The notes: generated by a model from the letters alone, not told the origin. Shown: positions 34,244-43,079, counted from the first letter of the stretch. The stretch is 64,000 nt of DNA from DASXMT01 sp035552655 (GCA_035552655.1 DASZLD010000088.1:11541-75540); one strand, 5' to 3'. Numbers and translations: made by a program.

Positions 34244-35571
34244 CGGCGACAGTCGACACCATCGACGTCGATGCCGGGCTCGAGGGGCTGAGCCCGTCGG
34301 GCACGACTGCGCCGACGGGGTCGAGCGGCACCCGCAAGCGGCTCGACCATATCGACGCCATGCGGCCGGTCAAACAAGCCGGTGTGATCGGTACCCACAC
34401 GTTGCTGGCCTTCGCCCCGGTGGCGGCCACCGTGGCCGCCGGGGCATCGTTGATGTTGCTCCACGTCACCCGCGAGGCCTTCTTGTTCGTGTCGGCGTGC
34501 ATGCTCACCTACAGCTATCGCCAGTCCAAGCGCGTCGATCGGAGCTACTGGCAGCGCCGCTTCATGTCGGTGGGCGTGCCCTACCTGTGCTGGACGGTCA
34601 TCTACTTCCTCTTCTTGCTGCCCAGCACCTACCAGAACCCCATGACCTCGCTGGGTCATCTCGGCTACCTGTTCGTCACCGGCTATTACCAGCTCTACTA
34701 CCTGATCGTCGTGGCCCAGTTCTACGTGCTGTTCCCGCTCTTGCTACTGCTCGTGCGGCGTACCGCCGGACATCACCGTGCCCTGTTGGCCGTCAGCGGC
34801 GCCATCCAGGTCCTCATGGTCAGCATGATGCACTGGAACGTGCTCCCGCCCAACATGCGGGGGTTCTGGGCCAGCCGTGAGATCACCTCGTACCAGTTCT
34901 ATTTGCTCGCCGGCATGGTGGTCGCCTTCCACCTCAACGAAGTGCACGCCTGGTTGTGCCGCCACGTTCGCCTCATCATCCTGTTCACGCTGGCCAGTGC
35001 GGCGGTCGCCGAAGCCTGGTACTACCTGTCGGCCGACAACGTGGTGGGATGGTTGGGCTCGAGCTCGGACCCGTTCCAACCCATCGTCATCCCGTTCAAC
35101 ATCGGCGCCATCGCTTGCATCTACCTGGTGGGCGTGGCCCTCGTCGGCCGACGGCGTTCTCACCGGCTCCGGTCCATGGTCCAGTCGGGCTCGGACAACG
35201 CCTATGGCATCTATCTGGCCCAGATGATCTTCATCACCCTGCTGGGCTGGCTGGGATGGCGGAACCTCAACGGCGTGCTGCCCTGGCCCCTCGTCGCCAT
35301 CATCACCGTGGCCGTGGTGTTCGTGGCCTGTATCGGCCTCACGGCGGTGCTGGCCCGCACCCCATGGTCCAAGGTGTTGACCGGTCGCTCCCGGGCAACC
35401 TGGGGCTCGTTATGGCCCGGCCAAAGGACCGTCGACCCCGGGGCGGCCGGATCCCCGGCAGCAGCGGAGGCGGAAGGGACCCGGTTACCCGAAGAGGCAG
35501 GCGACAGTCCGCTCGACGTACCTGAAGAGGAGGGTGGTAGCCCGCTCGAGGTGGACCTGGCCTCGCGCTAA
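34240..35571 (+). CDS. Membrane acyltransferase (acyltransferase 3 family)
   Basis: A 443-residue polytopic protein; the ATG at 34240 overlaps the ligase stop (ATGA). After about 35 hydrophilic residues comes HIDAMRPVKQAGVIGTHTLL, the first-helix pattern of acyltransferase-3 proteins with a candidate catalytic His53 and Arg42. About ten hydrophobic segments follow (for example YLIVVAQFYVLFPLLLLLV and LVAIITVAVVFVACIGL). The last about 60 residues are a cytosolic Glu/Pro-rich tail containing the near-repeat PEEAGDSPLDVPEEEGGSPL. Such enzymes move acyl groups onto sugars, lipids or small molecules at the membrane. It terminates the operon. Confidence 0.82.
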   Translation: MTATVDTIDVDAGLEGLSPSGTTAPTGSSGTRKRLDHIDAMRPVKQAGVIGTHTLLAFAPVAATVAAGASLMLLHVTREAFLFVSACMLTYSYRQSKRVDRSYWQRRFMSVGVPYLCWTVIYFLFLLPSTYQNPMTSLGHLGYLFVTGYYQLYYLIVVAQFYVLFPLLLLLVRRTAGHHRALLAVSGAIQVLMVSMMHWNVLPPNMRGFWASREITSYQFYLLAGMVVAFHLNEVHAWLCRHVRLIILFTLASAAVAEAWYYLSADNVVGWLGSSSDPFQPIVIPFNIGAIACIYLVGVALVGRRRSHRLRSMVQSGSDNAYGIYLAQMIFITLLGWLGWRNLNGVLPWPLVAIITVAVVFVACIGLTAVLARTPWSKVLTGRSRATWGSLWPGQRTVDPGAAGSPAAAEAEGTRLPEEAGDSPLDVPEEEGGSPLEVDLASR

Positions 35572-35615
35572 CAACGGATGGCTCACGACGTTGGCATCGA
35601 GACAGGGACGTTTCG

Positions 35616-35634
35616 GGCCCCCGTCTTGGGGGCC
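35616..35634. terminator. Bidirectional hairpin terminator
   Basis: GGCCCCC (35616-35622), loop GTCTT, GGGGGCC (35628-35634) is a perfect 7-bp G+C stem between the converging acyltransferase and SGNH-hydrolase genes; its right arm touches the latter's stop codon. No clear U-tract follows on either strand, as is common for actinobacterial terminators. Confidence 0.6.
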
Positions 35635-36524
35635 TATCCCCCGGCCAGGGCGGCCACGATCGCCTGGCTCATCACCCGGTAGCCGTCATCGTTGGGGTGC
35701 TGGTTCGGTCCGAAGGGCTTTGCCGCGCACATCCAGGTCAGGGTGCAGATCCGGGCTACGTCGCGCGGGACCATGCCCACACCGCTCATCATCGTCGGAT
35801 TGGTGCTCGCGGTGTCGAACGACCCGGCCACGTCGGCCATGGGGATCCCGCTGGCGGCATAGATCGAACGAAGGGCCTGGTCGAGGCCGGAGATGGCGTC
35901 GAGGCTCTCGGGTGCCAGCACCCGTCCCGTCGGACCTCTGAGATAGCTCCCGAGGTAGGGGTCATAGTGGCCGATCCCGACGATCCGCAGTCCGGGGCTG
36001 CCGGCGGCGCGCAGGGCAGACAGGATCACGGGCAGTTGTTGCTCGACCAGCGAGATGGACTGGTCCACGCAGGGCTGGTCGATCTGTCCAGCCCTGATGC
36101 AGGATCGCAGGTTGTTGAAGCCGAGGTCGACGGTCACCAGCACGGTGGTGGGATGGTCCCGGAGGAAGTCGACGGCCGCGGCCAGCTGGGTCCCGTCCGG
36201 GTAGGCACAGTGGCCGCCCCCTTCGAGCATGGTGGCCGTAGTCGCCCCGGGGCAACCGACCTCTTGGAGCTGGAGCGTGGGCCAGATGGACCGCTCCTCG
36301 TTGACCAGATCGTTTGCGTAACCCGAGTCGGTCGGTTGGCCCTGGGGGCTCGCCTCCGTGGGCTGGAAACCCACGGAGGCAGATCCGCCGACATCCAGAT
36401 AGAAAGCGGGTGCCGTGGGAGCGGCATCGGCACGCCCAGATGGCCATGCACCGCCCACCAGGAAGCCGACTCCGATGGCCACCGCAATGGGCACTGTTCG
36501 CCACAGCCGTCGCGGTGGCCTCAT
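35634..36524 (-). CDS. Secreted SGNH/GDSL-like hydrolase
   Basis: A 296-residue exported protein. The ATG at 36524 gives a basic start MRPPRRLWR, a hydrophobic core and cleavage after GRADA at about residue 34. Block I is degenerate: YLDVGGSASVGF, with Ser replacing part of the usual GDSxS. The oxyanion block III is VTVDLGFNNL and the terminal catalytic Asp-His block is PNQHPNDDGY. Four or more Cys suggest disulfides. It probably hydrolyses an ester on a polysaccharide, lipid or cell wall. It faces the phosphosulfolactate operon across a shared terminator. Confidence 0.75.
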   Translation of the reverse strand: MRPPRRLWRTVPIAVAIGVGFLVGGAWPSGRADAAPTAPAFYLDVGGSASVGFQPTEASPQGQPTDSGYANDLVNEERSIWPTLQLQEVGCPGATTATMLEGGGHCAYPDGTQLAAAVDFLRDHPTTVLVTVDLGFNNLRSCIRAGQIDQPCVDQSISLVEQQLPVILSALRAAGSPGLRIVGIGHYDPYLGSYLRGPTGRVLAPESLDAISGLDQALRSIYAASGIPMADVAGSFDTASTNPTMMSGVGMVPRDVARICTLTWMCAAKPFGPNQHPNDDGYRVMSQAIVAALAGG

Positions 36525-36676
36525 GGATTCTCCTCGATGGAACCGGGCCTGGGGAACCGACGAATGCGGGCCGGTCGGGCCGCATGGTACCCGACGCCCG
36601 GCCGGCAGTTCGGGCGGCACCACCCCGTCGAGGTGTCCCGGGGCCGGGAAACGCCATGGCTGACACACCGGGTCGG

Positions 36677-36682
36677 TAGATT
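36677..36682 (+). promoter_or_regulatory. -10-like TAGATT directly before the helicase start
   Basis: TAGATT ends 6 nt before the GTG at 36689 and no Shine-Dalgarno is present, so a leaderless transcript is likely. Confidence 0.4.
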
Positions 36683-36688
36683 CCTTCG

Positions 36689-39406
36689 GTGCCCTCGATC
36701 CCTCCCGGCCCGTCCGAGCTCGGCCGCAGTGTCGTGGTGTCGGCTGGCGACCCTGCCCCTGAGCCCTGGGCCCGAGCACCTCGGATTGTGGTCGGACAGG
36801 CCTCGCTGGAGGAGCCAGGCCCCACAGTCGATTCGCTGCACGCCGCCTGGGCCGATCGGCGCCCGGTCGTCATCGAGCTCGATGTCGAGACCGACCAGCT
36901 CCGGGCCCGCCAACGCTGTGACAAGCCGCCGTACGCCTTGACGCCGGCCTTCGAGCTCGAGCTCGAGCGCCTTCAGTTCCTGGTGTGGGCCAACGCCTAC
37001 GACGCCCGGGGCAGCGAGGTGATCTGGTGGCACGGGCGAAAGGCCGCCCGGCGCTTTGCCGAAGCGGGGGTGACCCTGGGTGACGACGGCGACATCACAT
37101 TGGATGACGGCACCCCGGTGTTCATCGACGGCGGCCCATCCCATCCTCCTCAGCTGAGGTCAGGATCCAAGGTGATCCATCGGTGGAACGCCGAGGCCGG
37201 CGTGCTGCGCTTTGCCCGCCATGCCGATCCCGGTGCCGAGACGCCGGGTGTCACGTCGGCCAGCGCGTTGGCGCCAGACCAGCTGGCCGCCGTGATCCAC
37301 GGCTCGGGGCCGGCCCGGATCATTGCTCCAGCCGGATCGGGCAAGACCCGCGTCCTCACCGAGCGGCTCCGCCACCTCATTGCTGACCGAGGCGTCGATC
37401 CTGCCGCCGTGACCGTCCTGGCCTACAACGCCAAGGCGGCCGACGAGCTGCGGGACCGGTGCGCAGACATCATGGCTCCGGGGGGCCCGGACATCCGCAC
37501 GCTCAACAGCATCGGGCTGTCCATCTGCAACCAATCCGAGAAGCGCGGTCGGCTCAAGGTCCTCGACGAAGCAGGGGCTCGGGACCTGGTGGGGTCGGTG
37601 TTCGAGATCAGGCACCGGGCCAACACCGACACCGTGGTCCCCTATCTCGAAGCGCTCTCCGCCATCCGGCTGGGGCTGATCGACCCGGACCAGGCCGAGG
37701 AGACCTTCCCCGACGCCGCCGGGGTGGCCGATGGATTCGACCGCTACCGAGATGCACTCATCGCCGCTCAGGCCGTCGACTTCGACGAGCAGATCTACCG
37801 GGCCATCGAGATCCTGTTGACCGACCCGGCCATCCGGGACCGAGCCCAAGAGGGCTGCCGCTACCTCTTGGTCGACGAGTTCCAGGACCTGAACCCGGCC
37901 CACCTCCTGCTCATCCGGCTGTTGAACGCGCCCGGCTTCGACTGCTTCGGCGTGGGTGACGACGATCAGGTCCTCTACGGCTACTCGGGCGCCACCCCCG
38001 AGTACCTGATCCACTACGACCGCTACTTCCCCGGCGCCGCCCACCACGCCCTGGAAGTGAACTACCGGTGTGACCCGGTCGTGGTCGGCGCCGCAGCCCA
38101 TCTGCTCTCCTACAACCGGGAACGGGTGGTCAAGACCATCCGGGCCGCACCGGATCGTTCCCCCGATGACCAAGGCCTGATCGTGCGGCAGGCTCCCGGT
38201 GAGCAACTGGCCTCGGTGGCCGCCGGCATCATCTCGGACTGGCGGGGCGCCGGGGGCGAACTGGTGGACATGGCCGTGCTGACCAGGGTGAACTCGGCCC
38301 TGCTCCCGATCCAGGTGGCGCTGAGCGAAGCAGGCGTTCCCTGCCAGTCGACGCTGACGGCCCGGGTGCTGGGCCGCACCGGCGTCCGCACCGCCTTCGC
38401 CTACCTGCGCATGGGGGTGAACCCCGAGCGCATCGGTCGCCGGGACATCGAGGACACCGTCCGTCGCCCTTCGCGCGGCATTGCTCCCAACGTGGTCTCG
38501 ATGCTGACCAAACGTTCCCACACATCGGTCGACGAGATCCGGCGCCTGGCCGGAAGCCTCTCGGGTCGGGACGTCCCCAAGCTGGAGGCCTACGCCGACG
38601 ACGTCGAGCGGGTGGCCGTCGCCTGCACCAAACCCACGGCGGAGGCCTTGCGGGCCATCCGGGTGGAGCTCGGGCTGGGCGACACCATGGACGTGCTCGA
38701 CGCCTCCCGCGACGAGCCCGATCGATCCACCCACAACGACGACCTCCAGGCTCTCGAATCGGTCGCCGCCTTCCATCCGGAGGTCGCCAGCTTCGCCACG
38801 TGGCTGCGCGGTGTGCTCGAACGACCGCAGGCCGAAGGTCCCGCCATCCTCCTTTCCACCGTGCACCGCATCAAGGGGCGCGAGTGGGATCGGGTCATCA
38901 TCTTCGGAGCCTCGTCCGACCTGTTCCCCCACCGACTGGCCGAGGACGTCGAGGGCGAACGGCGGGTGTTCCACGTGGCCCTCACCCGGAGCAAGGTGCA
39001 GACCGTGGTGCTGGCCGATGCGGCATCGCCGTCGTTCTTCTTGGGCGAGCTGGATGGGAGCAGGCCGCACGAGCCGATCAATCGGCCGACGCGGTCAGGG
39101 CGGGCCGACTCCACCGGGGGCTCTGCGGTCGCCGGCGCCAAGAAGGGCGGTCGCAGTGACCGTTACGAGCCGGTCGAGGCCACCGCGGCCAGCGCCGACC
39201 TACGGGCCTGGCGCACCGAGAAAGCCCGGGAGGCAGGGATGCCGCCCTACGTCATCCTCAGCGACCGGCACCTGGAGGGCATCATCGAGGCCGCCCCCAC
39301 GTCGCTGGCTGCGCTGGCTAAGTGCAAGGGGATCGGCCCCATGAAACTCGAGCGATGGGGGGACGAGATCCTCTCGGTGCTTGGACAGAGCACCGATGGG
39401 CGCTAG
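36689..39406 (+). CDS. UvrD/PcrA-like SF1 helicase with HRDC domain
   Basis: A 905-residue ATP-dependent 3'-5' DNA helicase-like protein. The first about 190 residues form an unrecognised N-terminal module. Helicase motifs follow: Walker A APAGSGKTRVLTERL (about 213), motif II LLVDEFQDLNPAH (about 393), motif III GDDDQVLYGYSGA, VNYRCDPVVV, motif V LSTVHRIKGREWDRV and motif VI HVALTRSK. The last about 80 residues (AWRTEKAREAGMPPYVILSD to GIGPMKLERWGDEI) are an HRDC domain, as in mycobacterial UvrD2. The GTG at 36689 follows a -10-like hexamer. A DNA-repair or recombination role is likely; the N-terminal extension is unusual. Confidence 0.88.
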   Translation: MPSIPPGPSELGRSVVVSAGDPAPEPWARAPRIVVGQASLEEPGPTVDSLHAAWADRRPVVIELDVETDQLRARQRCDKPPYALTPAFELELERLQFLVWANAYDARGSEVIWWHGRKAARRFAEAGVTLGDDGDITLDDGTPVFIDGGPSHPPQLRSGSKVIHRWNAEAGVLRFARHADPGAETPGVTSASALAPDQLAAVIHGSGPARIIAPAGSGKTRVLTERLRHLIADRGVDPAAVTVLAYNAKAADELRDRCADIMAPGGPDIRTLNSIGLSICNQSEKRGRLKVLDEAGARDLVGSVFEIRHRANTDTVVPYLEALSAIRLGLIDPDQAEETFPDAAGVADGFDRYRDALIAAQAVDFDEQIYRAIEILLTDPAIRDRAQEGCRYLLVDEFQDLNPAHLLLIRLLNAPGFDCFGVGDDDQVLYGYSGATPEYLIHYDRYFPGAAHHALEVNYRCDPVVVGAAAHLLSYNRERVVKTIRAAPDRSPDDQGLIVRQAPGEQLASVAAGIISDWRGAGGELVDMAVLTRVNSALLPIQVALSEAGVPCQSTLTARVLGRTGVRTAFAYLRMGVNPERIGRRDIEDTVRRPSRGIAPNVVSMLTKRSHTSVDEIRRLAGSLSGRDVPKLEAYADDVERVAVACTKPTAEALRAIRVELGLGDTMDVLDASRDEPDRSTHNDDLQALESVAAFHPEVASFATWLRGVLERPQAEGPAILLSTVHRIKGREWDRVIIFGASSDLFPHRLAEDVEGERRVFHVALTRSKVQTVVLADAASPSFFLGELDGSRPHEPINRPTRSGRADSTGGSAVAGAKKGGRSDRYEPVEATAASADLRAWRTEKAREAGMPPYVILSDRHLEGIIEAAPTSLAALAKCKGIGPMKLERWGDEILSVLGQSTDGR

Positions 39407-39454
39407 TTGTGGGTTGGGCACTCGGACTCGGCGGGCCCAATCGCCGGCGGAAGC

Positions 39455-40846
39455 TCAGCCGGGCAGGCTCTCGACCCTTCCGGCTGCGATGGCCTCGACG
39501 AGCTGGGCGTGGTCTCGCGTGTTCTGATCGGCGTAGAGGCCAGCGAATTGCCTTGTCGCCTCGACGAACTTCGGGCCCTTTCCGATATAACTGTCGATGG
39601 CCATCGGGTCGCCGGTGCGGGCATGGGACCGGGCGAGCGTCTCCCCGCAGGCGGTGGCGAACTCGGCCAGGCGAGGAGCGACAAACGTGGTGGTCGGTAT
39701 GATCTTCATGTCTCGGAACTGTCGGACGTAGTAGTCCCTCCCGTGCAGCGATCCCCAACCGACGAAGATGTCGGTGGCGCTCTGGACCTTTCGCTTCCCG
39801 TTGATCACTCGGGCTCCGTGATGGTCGTGCCGGCTGGGTCGGGCATGGGCCTCGTACACCGAGGGACCGGCTTGCTTGACCTGTAAGAACAGCGGGTCCG
39901 CACCAGTCCGCCCCTCGAAGAGGACCAGATAGACCCGCATCCCGACGCTGCCCACCCCCACCACCTGGCGTACGGCGTCAACCGGTGTGAACCGGTCGAA
40001 CAGGCTCCGTCTGTCCTCCTGCAGGGTCAGGCGGTAGTCGGCCAGGAGGTGGTCGACCAGGTCGTCTTGCTCGTCGTCATCGATCGCCACCCGCAGCGGC
40101 GGGTCCTCGGTGATTCGCGGGCGCCCATGGGTCATGGCCGCGAGCTTGGCGAAGGCGCCGCGGCTCGTGCGCTTCTTTTTCTGCTTCTCGATGTGGACCG
40201 AGATCTGGCCGCGATCAGCCGGCTCGTAGTAGCCGATCAGACTGTCGACATGGATGCCGTCGTACCAGATGTCGAGCTCGGGCATGCGCGCGTACCGCCG
40301 TATGCGCTGCCGGTAGGCCTCGACGGCAGCGGCGACTGCGTCATCGGCTCTCCTCTGCTTGAGCCCGTTCTCGCGCGCCAGGACCACGAGGCTGGCTGCG
40401 AGACGCTTGACGTCCCACTCGAACGGACCGGGCAGGGTCTCGTCGAAGTCGCGTAGATCGAACATGAGGTTCCGCTCGGGGGTCGCCCACAGCCCGAAGT
40501 TGAGGACGTGGGCATCTCCGCAGAGCTGCACCGTGAGCCCGCTGTCGGGTTTGGACGCGAGATCCGCGGCCATCACCGCCGCCGCCCCCCGGTAGTAGTT
40601 CCACGGCGATGCGGCCATGCGCTGGTGGCGGATGGGAACGAGCTCGGGGACCCGGATCTCGTTCTGGGCCAGGATCGTCTGCAGGGCGTCGTGCCCGCGC
40701 TCGTCCTCCCGCCACTGCCCGAGCTCGACCCGGCGAGCCCGGTCACGGGCAGCCTTTCCGGCGCCCCTTCGCTCACCGCTCGTCGCCGACAGGTCGTGCA
40801 CCATGGCGGACGGCGGCGGTGCTTTCTGTGTGCCCAACCCCGTCAT
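39455..40846 (-). CDS. DUF2252 family protein (kinase-like fold)
   Basis: A 463-residue DUF2252 protein. The ATG at 40846 is preceded by GGGAGGG, so the longer frame to 41017 is not used. The pattern GDAHVLNFG (110-118) followed by NLMFDLRDFDET resembles the catalytic loop and metal-binding DFD of aminoglycoside phosphotransferase-like kinases, so a phosphotransfer reaction is plausible. Other conserved stretches are MAASPWNYYRGAA, YYVRQFRDMKI and ARSHARTGD. Substrate is unknown. It is transcribed divergently from DUF4436 and converges on the helicase. Confidence 0.82.
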   Translation of the reverse strand: MTGLGTQKAPPPSAMVHDLSATSGERRGAGKAARDRARRVELGQWREDERGHDALQTILAQNEIRVPELVPIRHQRMAASPWNYYRGAAAVMAADLASKPDSGLTVQLCGDAHVLNFGLWATPERNLMFDLRDFDETLPGPFEWDVKRLAASLVVLARENGLKQRRADDAVAAAVEAYRQRIRRYARMPELDIWYDGIHVDSLIGYYEPADRGQISVHIEKQKKKRTSRGAFAKLAAMTHGRPRITEDPPLRVAIDDDEQDDLVDHLLADYRLTLQEDRRSLFDRFTPVDAVRQVVGVGSVGMRVYLVLFEGRTGADPLFLQVKQAGPSVYEAHARPSRHDHHGARVINGKRKVQSATDIFVGWGSLHGRDYYVRQFRDMKIIPTTTFVAPRLAEFATACGETLARSHARTGDPMAIDSYIGKGPKFVEATRQFAGLYADQNTRDHAQLVEAIAAGRVESLPG

Positions 40847-41080
40847 GGTGCCCTCCCCTCGAACGTCGGCAGAAAGCGTGCCCGGAGCTCGAACATGAGC
40901 CTGCCCGAACGAACCGTACTTCAGGAGTTCCCAGGCCAGCGACGTGGAAGTCCGCTGGTGCCCCGCCAGTCGACCCGATGGGTCGGGCACGACCAGATGG
41001 GTGGAACAGGAGCCCACCTGGTAATTTGCCTGCCTTGAACTGGGCAGCTCGCCGAACGGCTCGCGGCCAAAGGGGTGGTA

Positions 41081-42001
41081 GTGGCAGAGACCGAGGCGAG
41101 CGCGAACGAGGCGGACGAGGCGAGCGCGAGGTCCAAGCGGCCATGGGCCGTGGGCGCCGTCGCACTCGTCCTCTTTCTCGCCGTCGCCGCGCTCATCGCC
41201 CTCACCATCCCTCGGGGCGGTTCGACCACCCAGCGGTCCAACTTCGCGGTGGCGTCATCGACGACCAGTGGCCAGAAGCCGGCCGTCGAGATGCTGTTGA
41301 CGGTGGACTCGTTGGCCGCGGCGGGAGGGGGTATCCAGGCACGGTTGATCGCCGTCCCAGGCGAGGCGATGCCCGCGGAGGGGGCGACGGTGTTCAACTC
41401 GGTTGGGTCGATACCGACTCTCGTGGTTCGACCGAAACAGATCGACCAGGAGCGAACGGCATTCCTGGCCTTCCAGCGAGGTGCCGTCTCGGACTACCCG
41501 TTCGACTCCTATCGGGTGACCATCGAGCTGGTGGCGCTGGCCGGGACCGACACCAGCCTGGCCGAGGCCACCAAGCGCACCGTCCTGCCGATCAGGATCG
41601 AAGGTTCCAGTGTCGCCGCCGGCACCATCGTGACCGCCACATCGAAGCGGGAGCCCAACGGCTCCCTCACCGTGAACCTGAACGTCAGCCGCTCGCTGGT
41701 CAGTCGTGGGTGGACCCTGGCCATGATGGCGATCTACTGGGCCCTGGCCATCCTGGCCGCCTGCATCACCTACATGGTCGTGCGCCGACGGCGGCCGATG
41801 GAGACGCGGCTGCTGGCCTGGCTGAGCGCCATGGTCTTCGCCCTCGTCGCCCTCCGGACGGCAGCACCGGGGGCACCGCCGGTCGGGACCTTCCTCGACT
41901 ACTACGCCATGTTCGAGTCGGTCGGCATCGTGGCTGCCTCCCTGGTCGTCCTGATGATCTTCTACCTGGTCGACGACCCATCGAAGCACCGGACTACGTG
42001 A
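41081..42001 (+). CDS. DUF4436 membrane protein
   Basis: A 306-residue membrane protein. The GTG at 41081 is chosen over the in-frame GTG at 41075 because AAAGGGG lies 5 nt upstream of it and would overlap the earlier codon. One membrane anchor (about residues 24-44, VGAVALVLFLAVAALIAL) is followed by a beta-rich extracytoplasmic domain of about 160 residues containing YPFDSYRVTIELVA, then three C-terminal helices (about 209-231, 244-262, 270-292). This matches DUF4436, which is found in Actinobacteria and has no known function. The YPFDxY motif recalls membrane-proximal sensor domains. Confidence 0.75.
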   Translation: MAETEASANEADEASARSKRPWAVGAVALVLFLAVAALIALTIPRGGSTTQRSNFAVASSTTSGQKPAVEMLLTVDSLAAAGGGIQARLIAVPGEAMPAEGATVFNSVGSIPTLVVRPKQIDQERTAFLAFQRGAVSDYPFDSYRVTIELVALAGTDTSLAEATKRTVLPIRIEGSSVAAGTIVTATSKREPNGSLTVNLNVSRSLVSRGWTLAMMAIYWALAILAACITYMVVRRRRPMETRLLAWLSAMVFALVALRTAAPGAPPVGTFLDYYAMFESVGIVAASLVVLMIFYLVDDPSKHRTT

Positions 42002-42098
42002 CGGTGACTCCAGCCCCACCCTGGCCGAATCGAGAGTTATCGCACCGACGTCGGTAGCGTTGCTGGCATGGATGGTGGGGCCGCCAACGCGGTGGTCG

Positions 42099-42536
42099 CT
42101 ACTTAATGCCGAATACAAGCCACGCGTTAGCTTTATCCGTAGTGCACCAATAGGTCACCGACCACTCCCGCTGTTCGCCGCCGAAGACGGCGAAGTTGAA
42201 AAAACTTATGAGAAACGACGTAACTGCTCGCGACCCTATTTCATTGGGTTCAGTGGCCCAGGCGACGAATTTGGGTCCGAAAATCGGTGTCTGCACGATT
42301 TCCTTGGTCTTTGGAACTGACTGGTTGGCGCCTCTCTGTATGTACTGGCCCTGATGGCAAAACGCCGTCCCCCCTCCGCCTTGGAAATCGCCAAGCGTCC
42401 CTTTGATCGTGCTCGGCTTTGATTCTGTCGCTGCCGAAGCGACGGCCTCGCCAGTGACAGTCACGACCATGCCGAGCGACACAAAAGCGAAGATCGACGC
42501 CGTCGCCGCAGTGCGGATCTGCTTTATGGTTGCCAT
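42099..42536 (-). CDS. Small secreted protein of unknown function
   Basis: A 145-residue protein from the ATG at 42536 (GGGGAAG just upstream), starting MATIKQIRTAATASIFAFVS. A signal peptide with probable cleavage near ASAA (about residue 33) is followed by a mature domain of about 110 residues with two Cys (TAFCHQGQ and TYWCTTD), which could form one disulfide. I do not recognise the family. Base composition is clearly less G+C-rich than the neighbours, and codons such as GAA, AAA and TTT are common, which suggests recent acquisition. It lies 282 bp from the 3' end of tRNA-Gln, a typical integration site. Confidence 0.7.
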   Translation of the reverse strand: MATIKQIRTAATASIFAFVSLGMVVTVTGEAVASAATESKPSTIKGTLGDFQGGGGTAFCHQGQYIQRGANQSVPKTKEIVQTPIFGPKFVAWATEPNEIGSRAVTSFLISFFNFAVFGGEQREWSVTYWCTTDKANAWLVFGIK

Positions 42537-42818
42537 TACTTCCCCAGTGTCATGGTCGGAGGGGCTCATTGCTCCACCCACGCCAAGTCTCACATACGAG
42601 TGGGGGCCTGGAGCGACACGGGATGTGCCGGGTCCTCGGTGACCAAGCAAGCAGCCTCGGCGAGCTCATGCCCGACACTGAGTTGCAAGCGACGACGGGG
42701 CCGAGGTCCGTGCTCTGCACGGCCGCAGAAATCCGCAAAGCAACGGGGGTGCGACAGACAGCAACAGCGGCTCGCCCGCCACGTATGCGCCGGTCAGACA
42801 GTCCAGCTCCAGGGGGAG

Positions 42819-42894
42819 TGGCTCCGGGGGGAGGGCTCGAACCTCCAACATCCGGCTCCAAAGGCCGACGTTCTGCCGATTGAACTACCCCGGA
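42819..42894 (-). tRNA. tRNA-Gln (anticodon UUG), CCA encoded
   Basis: All four arms can be folded by eye. The acceptor TCCGGGG pairs perfectly with CCCCGGA, the D-stem is GTTC/GAAC and the anticodon stem TCGGC/GCCGG has one G-U. The 7-nt loop CTTTGGA gives anticodon TTG. The T-stem GGAGG/CCTCC and T-loop TTCGAGC are standard. The discriminator base is G73 and CCA is encoded. The U1-A72 start is typical of tRNA-Gln. Confidence 0.95.
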
Positions 42895-43010
42895 AGGACC
42901 CGCTGGCAACACTGCTGGTGCCCGCGTCAGGACCATAGGCTAGGCGAACGGTCTGACGTTCCGATTCCTCCGACCTGGCCGGCTGCCACGGAACGATGGC
43001 CCTGCCCAGG

Positions 43011-43016
43011 TAGGCT
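43011..43016 (+). promoter_or_regulatory. -10-like TAGGCT before the two-component system
   Basis: TAGGCT ends 9 nt before the ATG of a 17-codon ORF (43026), which itself overlaps the response-regulator start. This gives a nearly leaderless transcript. Confidence 0.4.
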
Positions 43017-43025
43017 CCGCCAGCG

Positions 43026-43079
43026 ATGCAACGTACTCCCTCGCAGGTCACCGAGCAGATCTCGATGGTCCTCCGATGA
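43026..43079 (+). CDS. 17-residue leader ORF overlapping the response regulator
   Basis: ATG at 43026 opens a 17-codon frame (MQRTPSQVTEQISMVLR) whose TGA overlaps the response-regulator ATG as ATGA. The response regulator has no Shine-Dalgarno of its own, so translation of this ORF could deliver ribosomes to it by reinitiation. The peptide has no run of a single regulatory amino acid that would suggest attenuation. Real translation is unproven. Confidence 0.45.
   Translation: MQRTPSQVTEQISMVLR

Noticed and set aside
42044..42055. 12-bp perfect palindrome ACCGACGTCGGT between convergent genes as terminator
   Set aside because: It has no loop-forming spacer and no flanking U-tract; it may be chance in a CG-rich context.
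42100..42900. tRNA-Gln as an att site of an intact integrated element
   Set aside because: No integrase gene and no second copy of the tRNA 3' end was seen in the window; only the composition shift supports acquisition.
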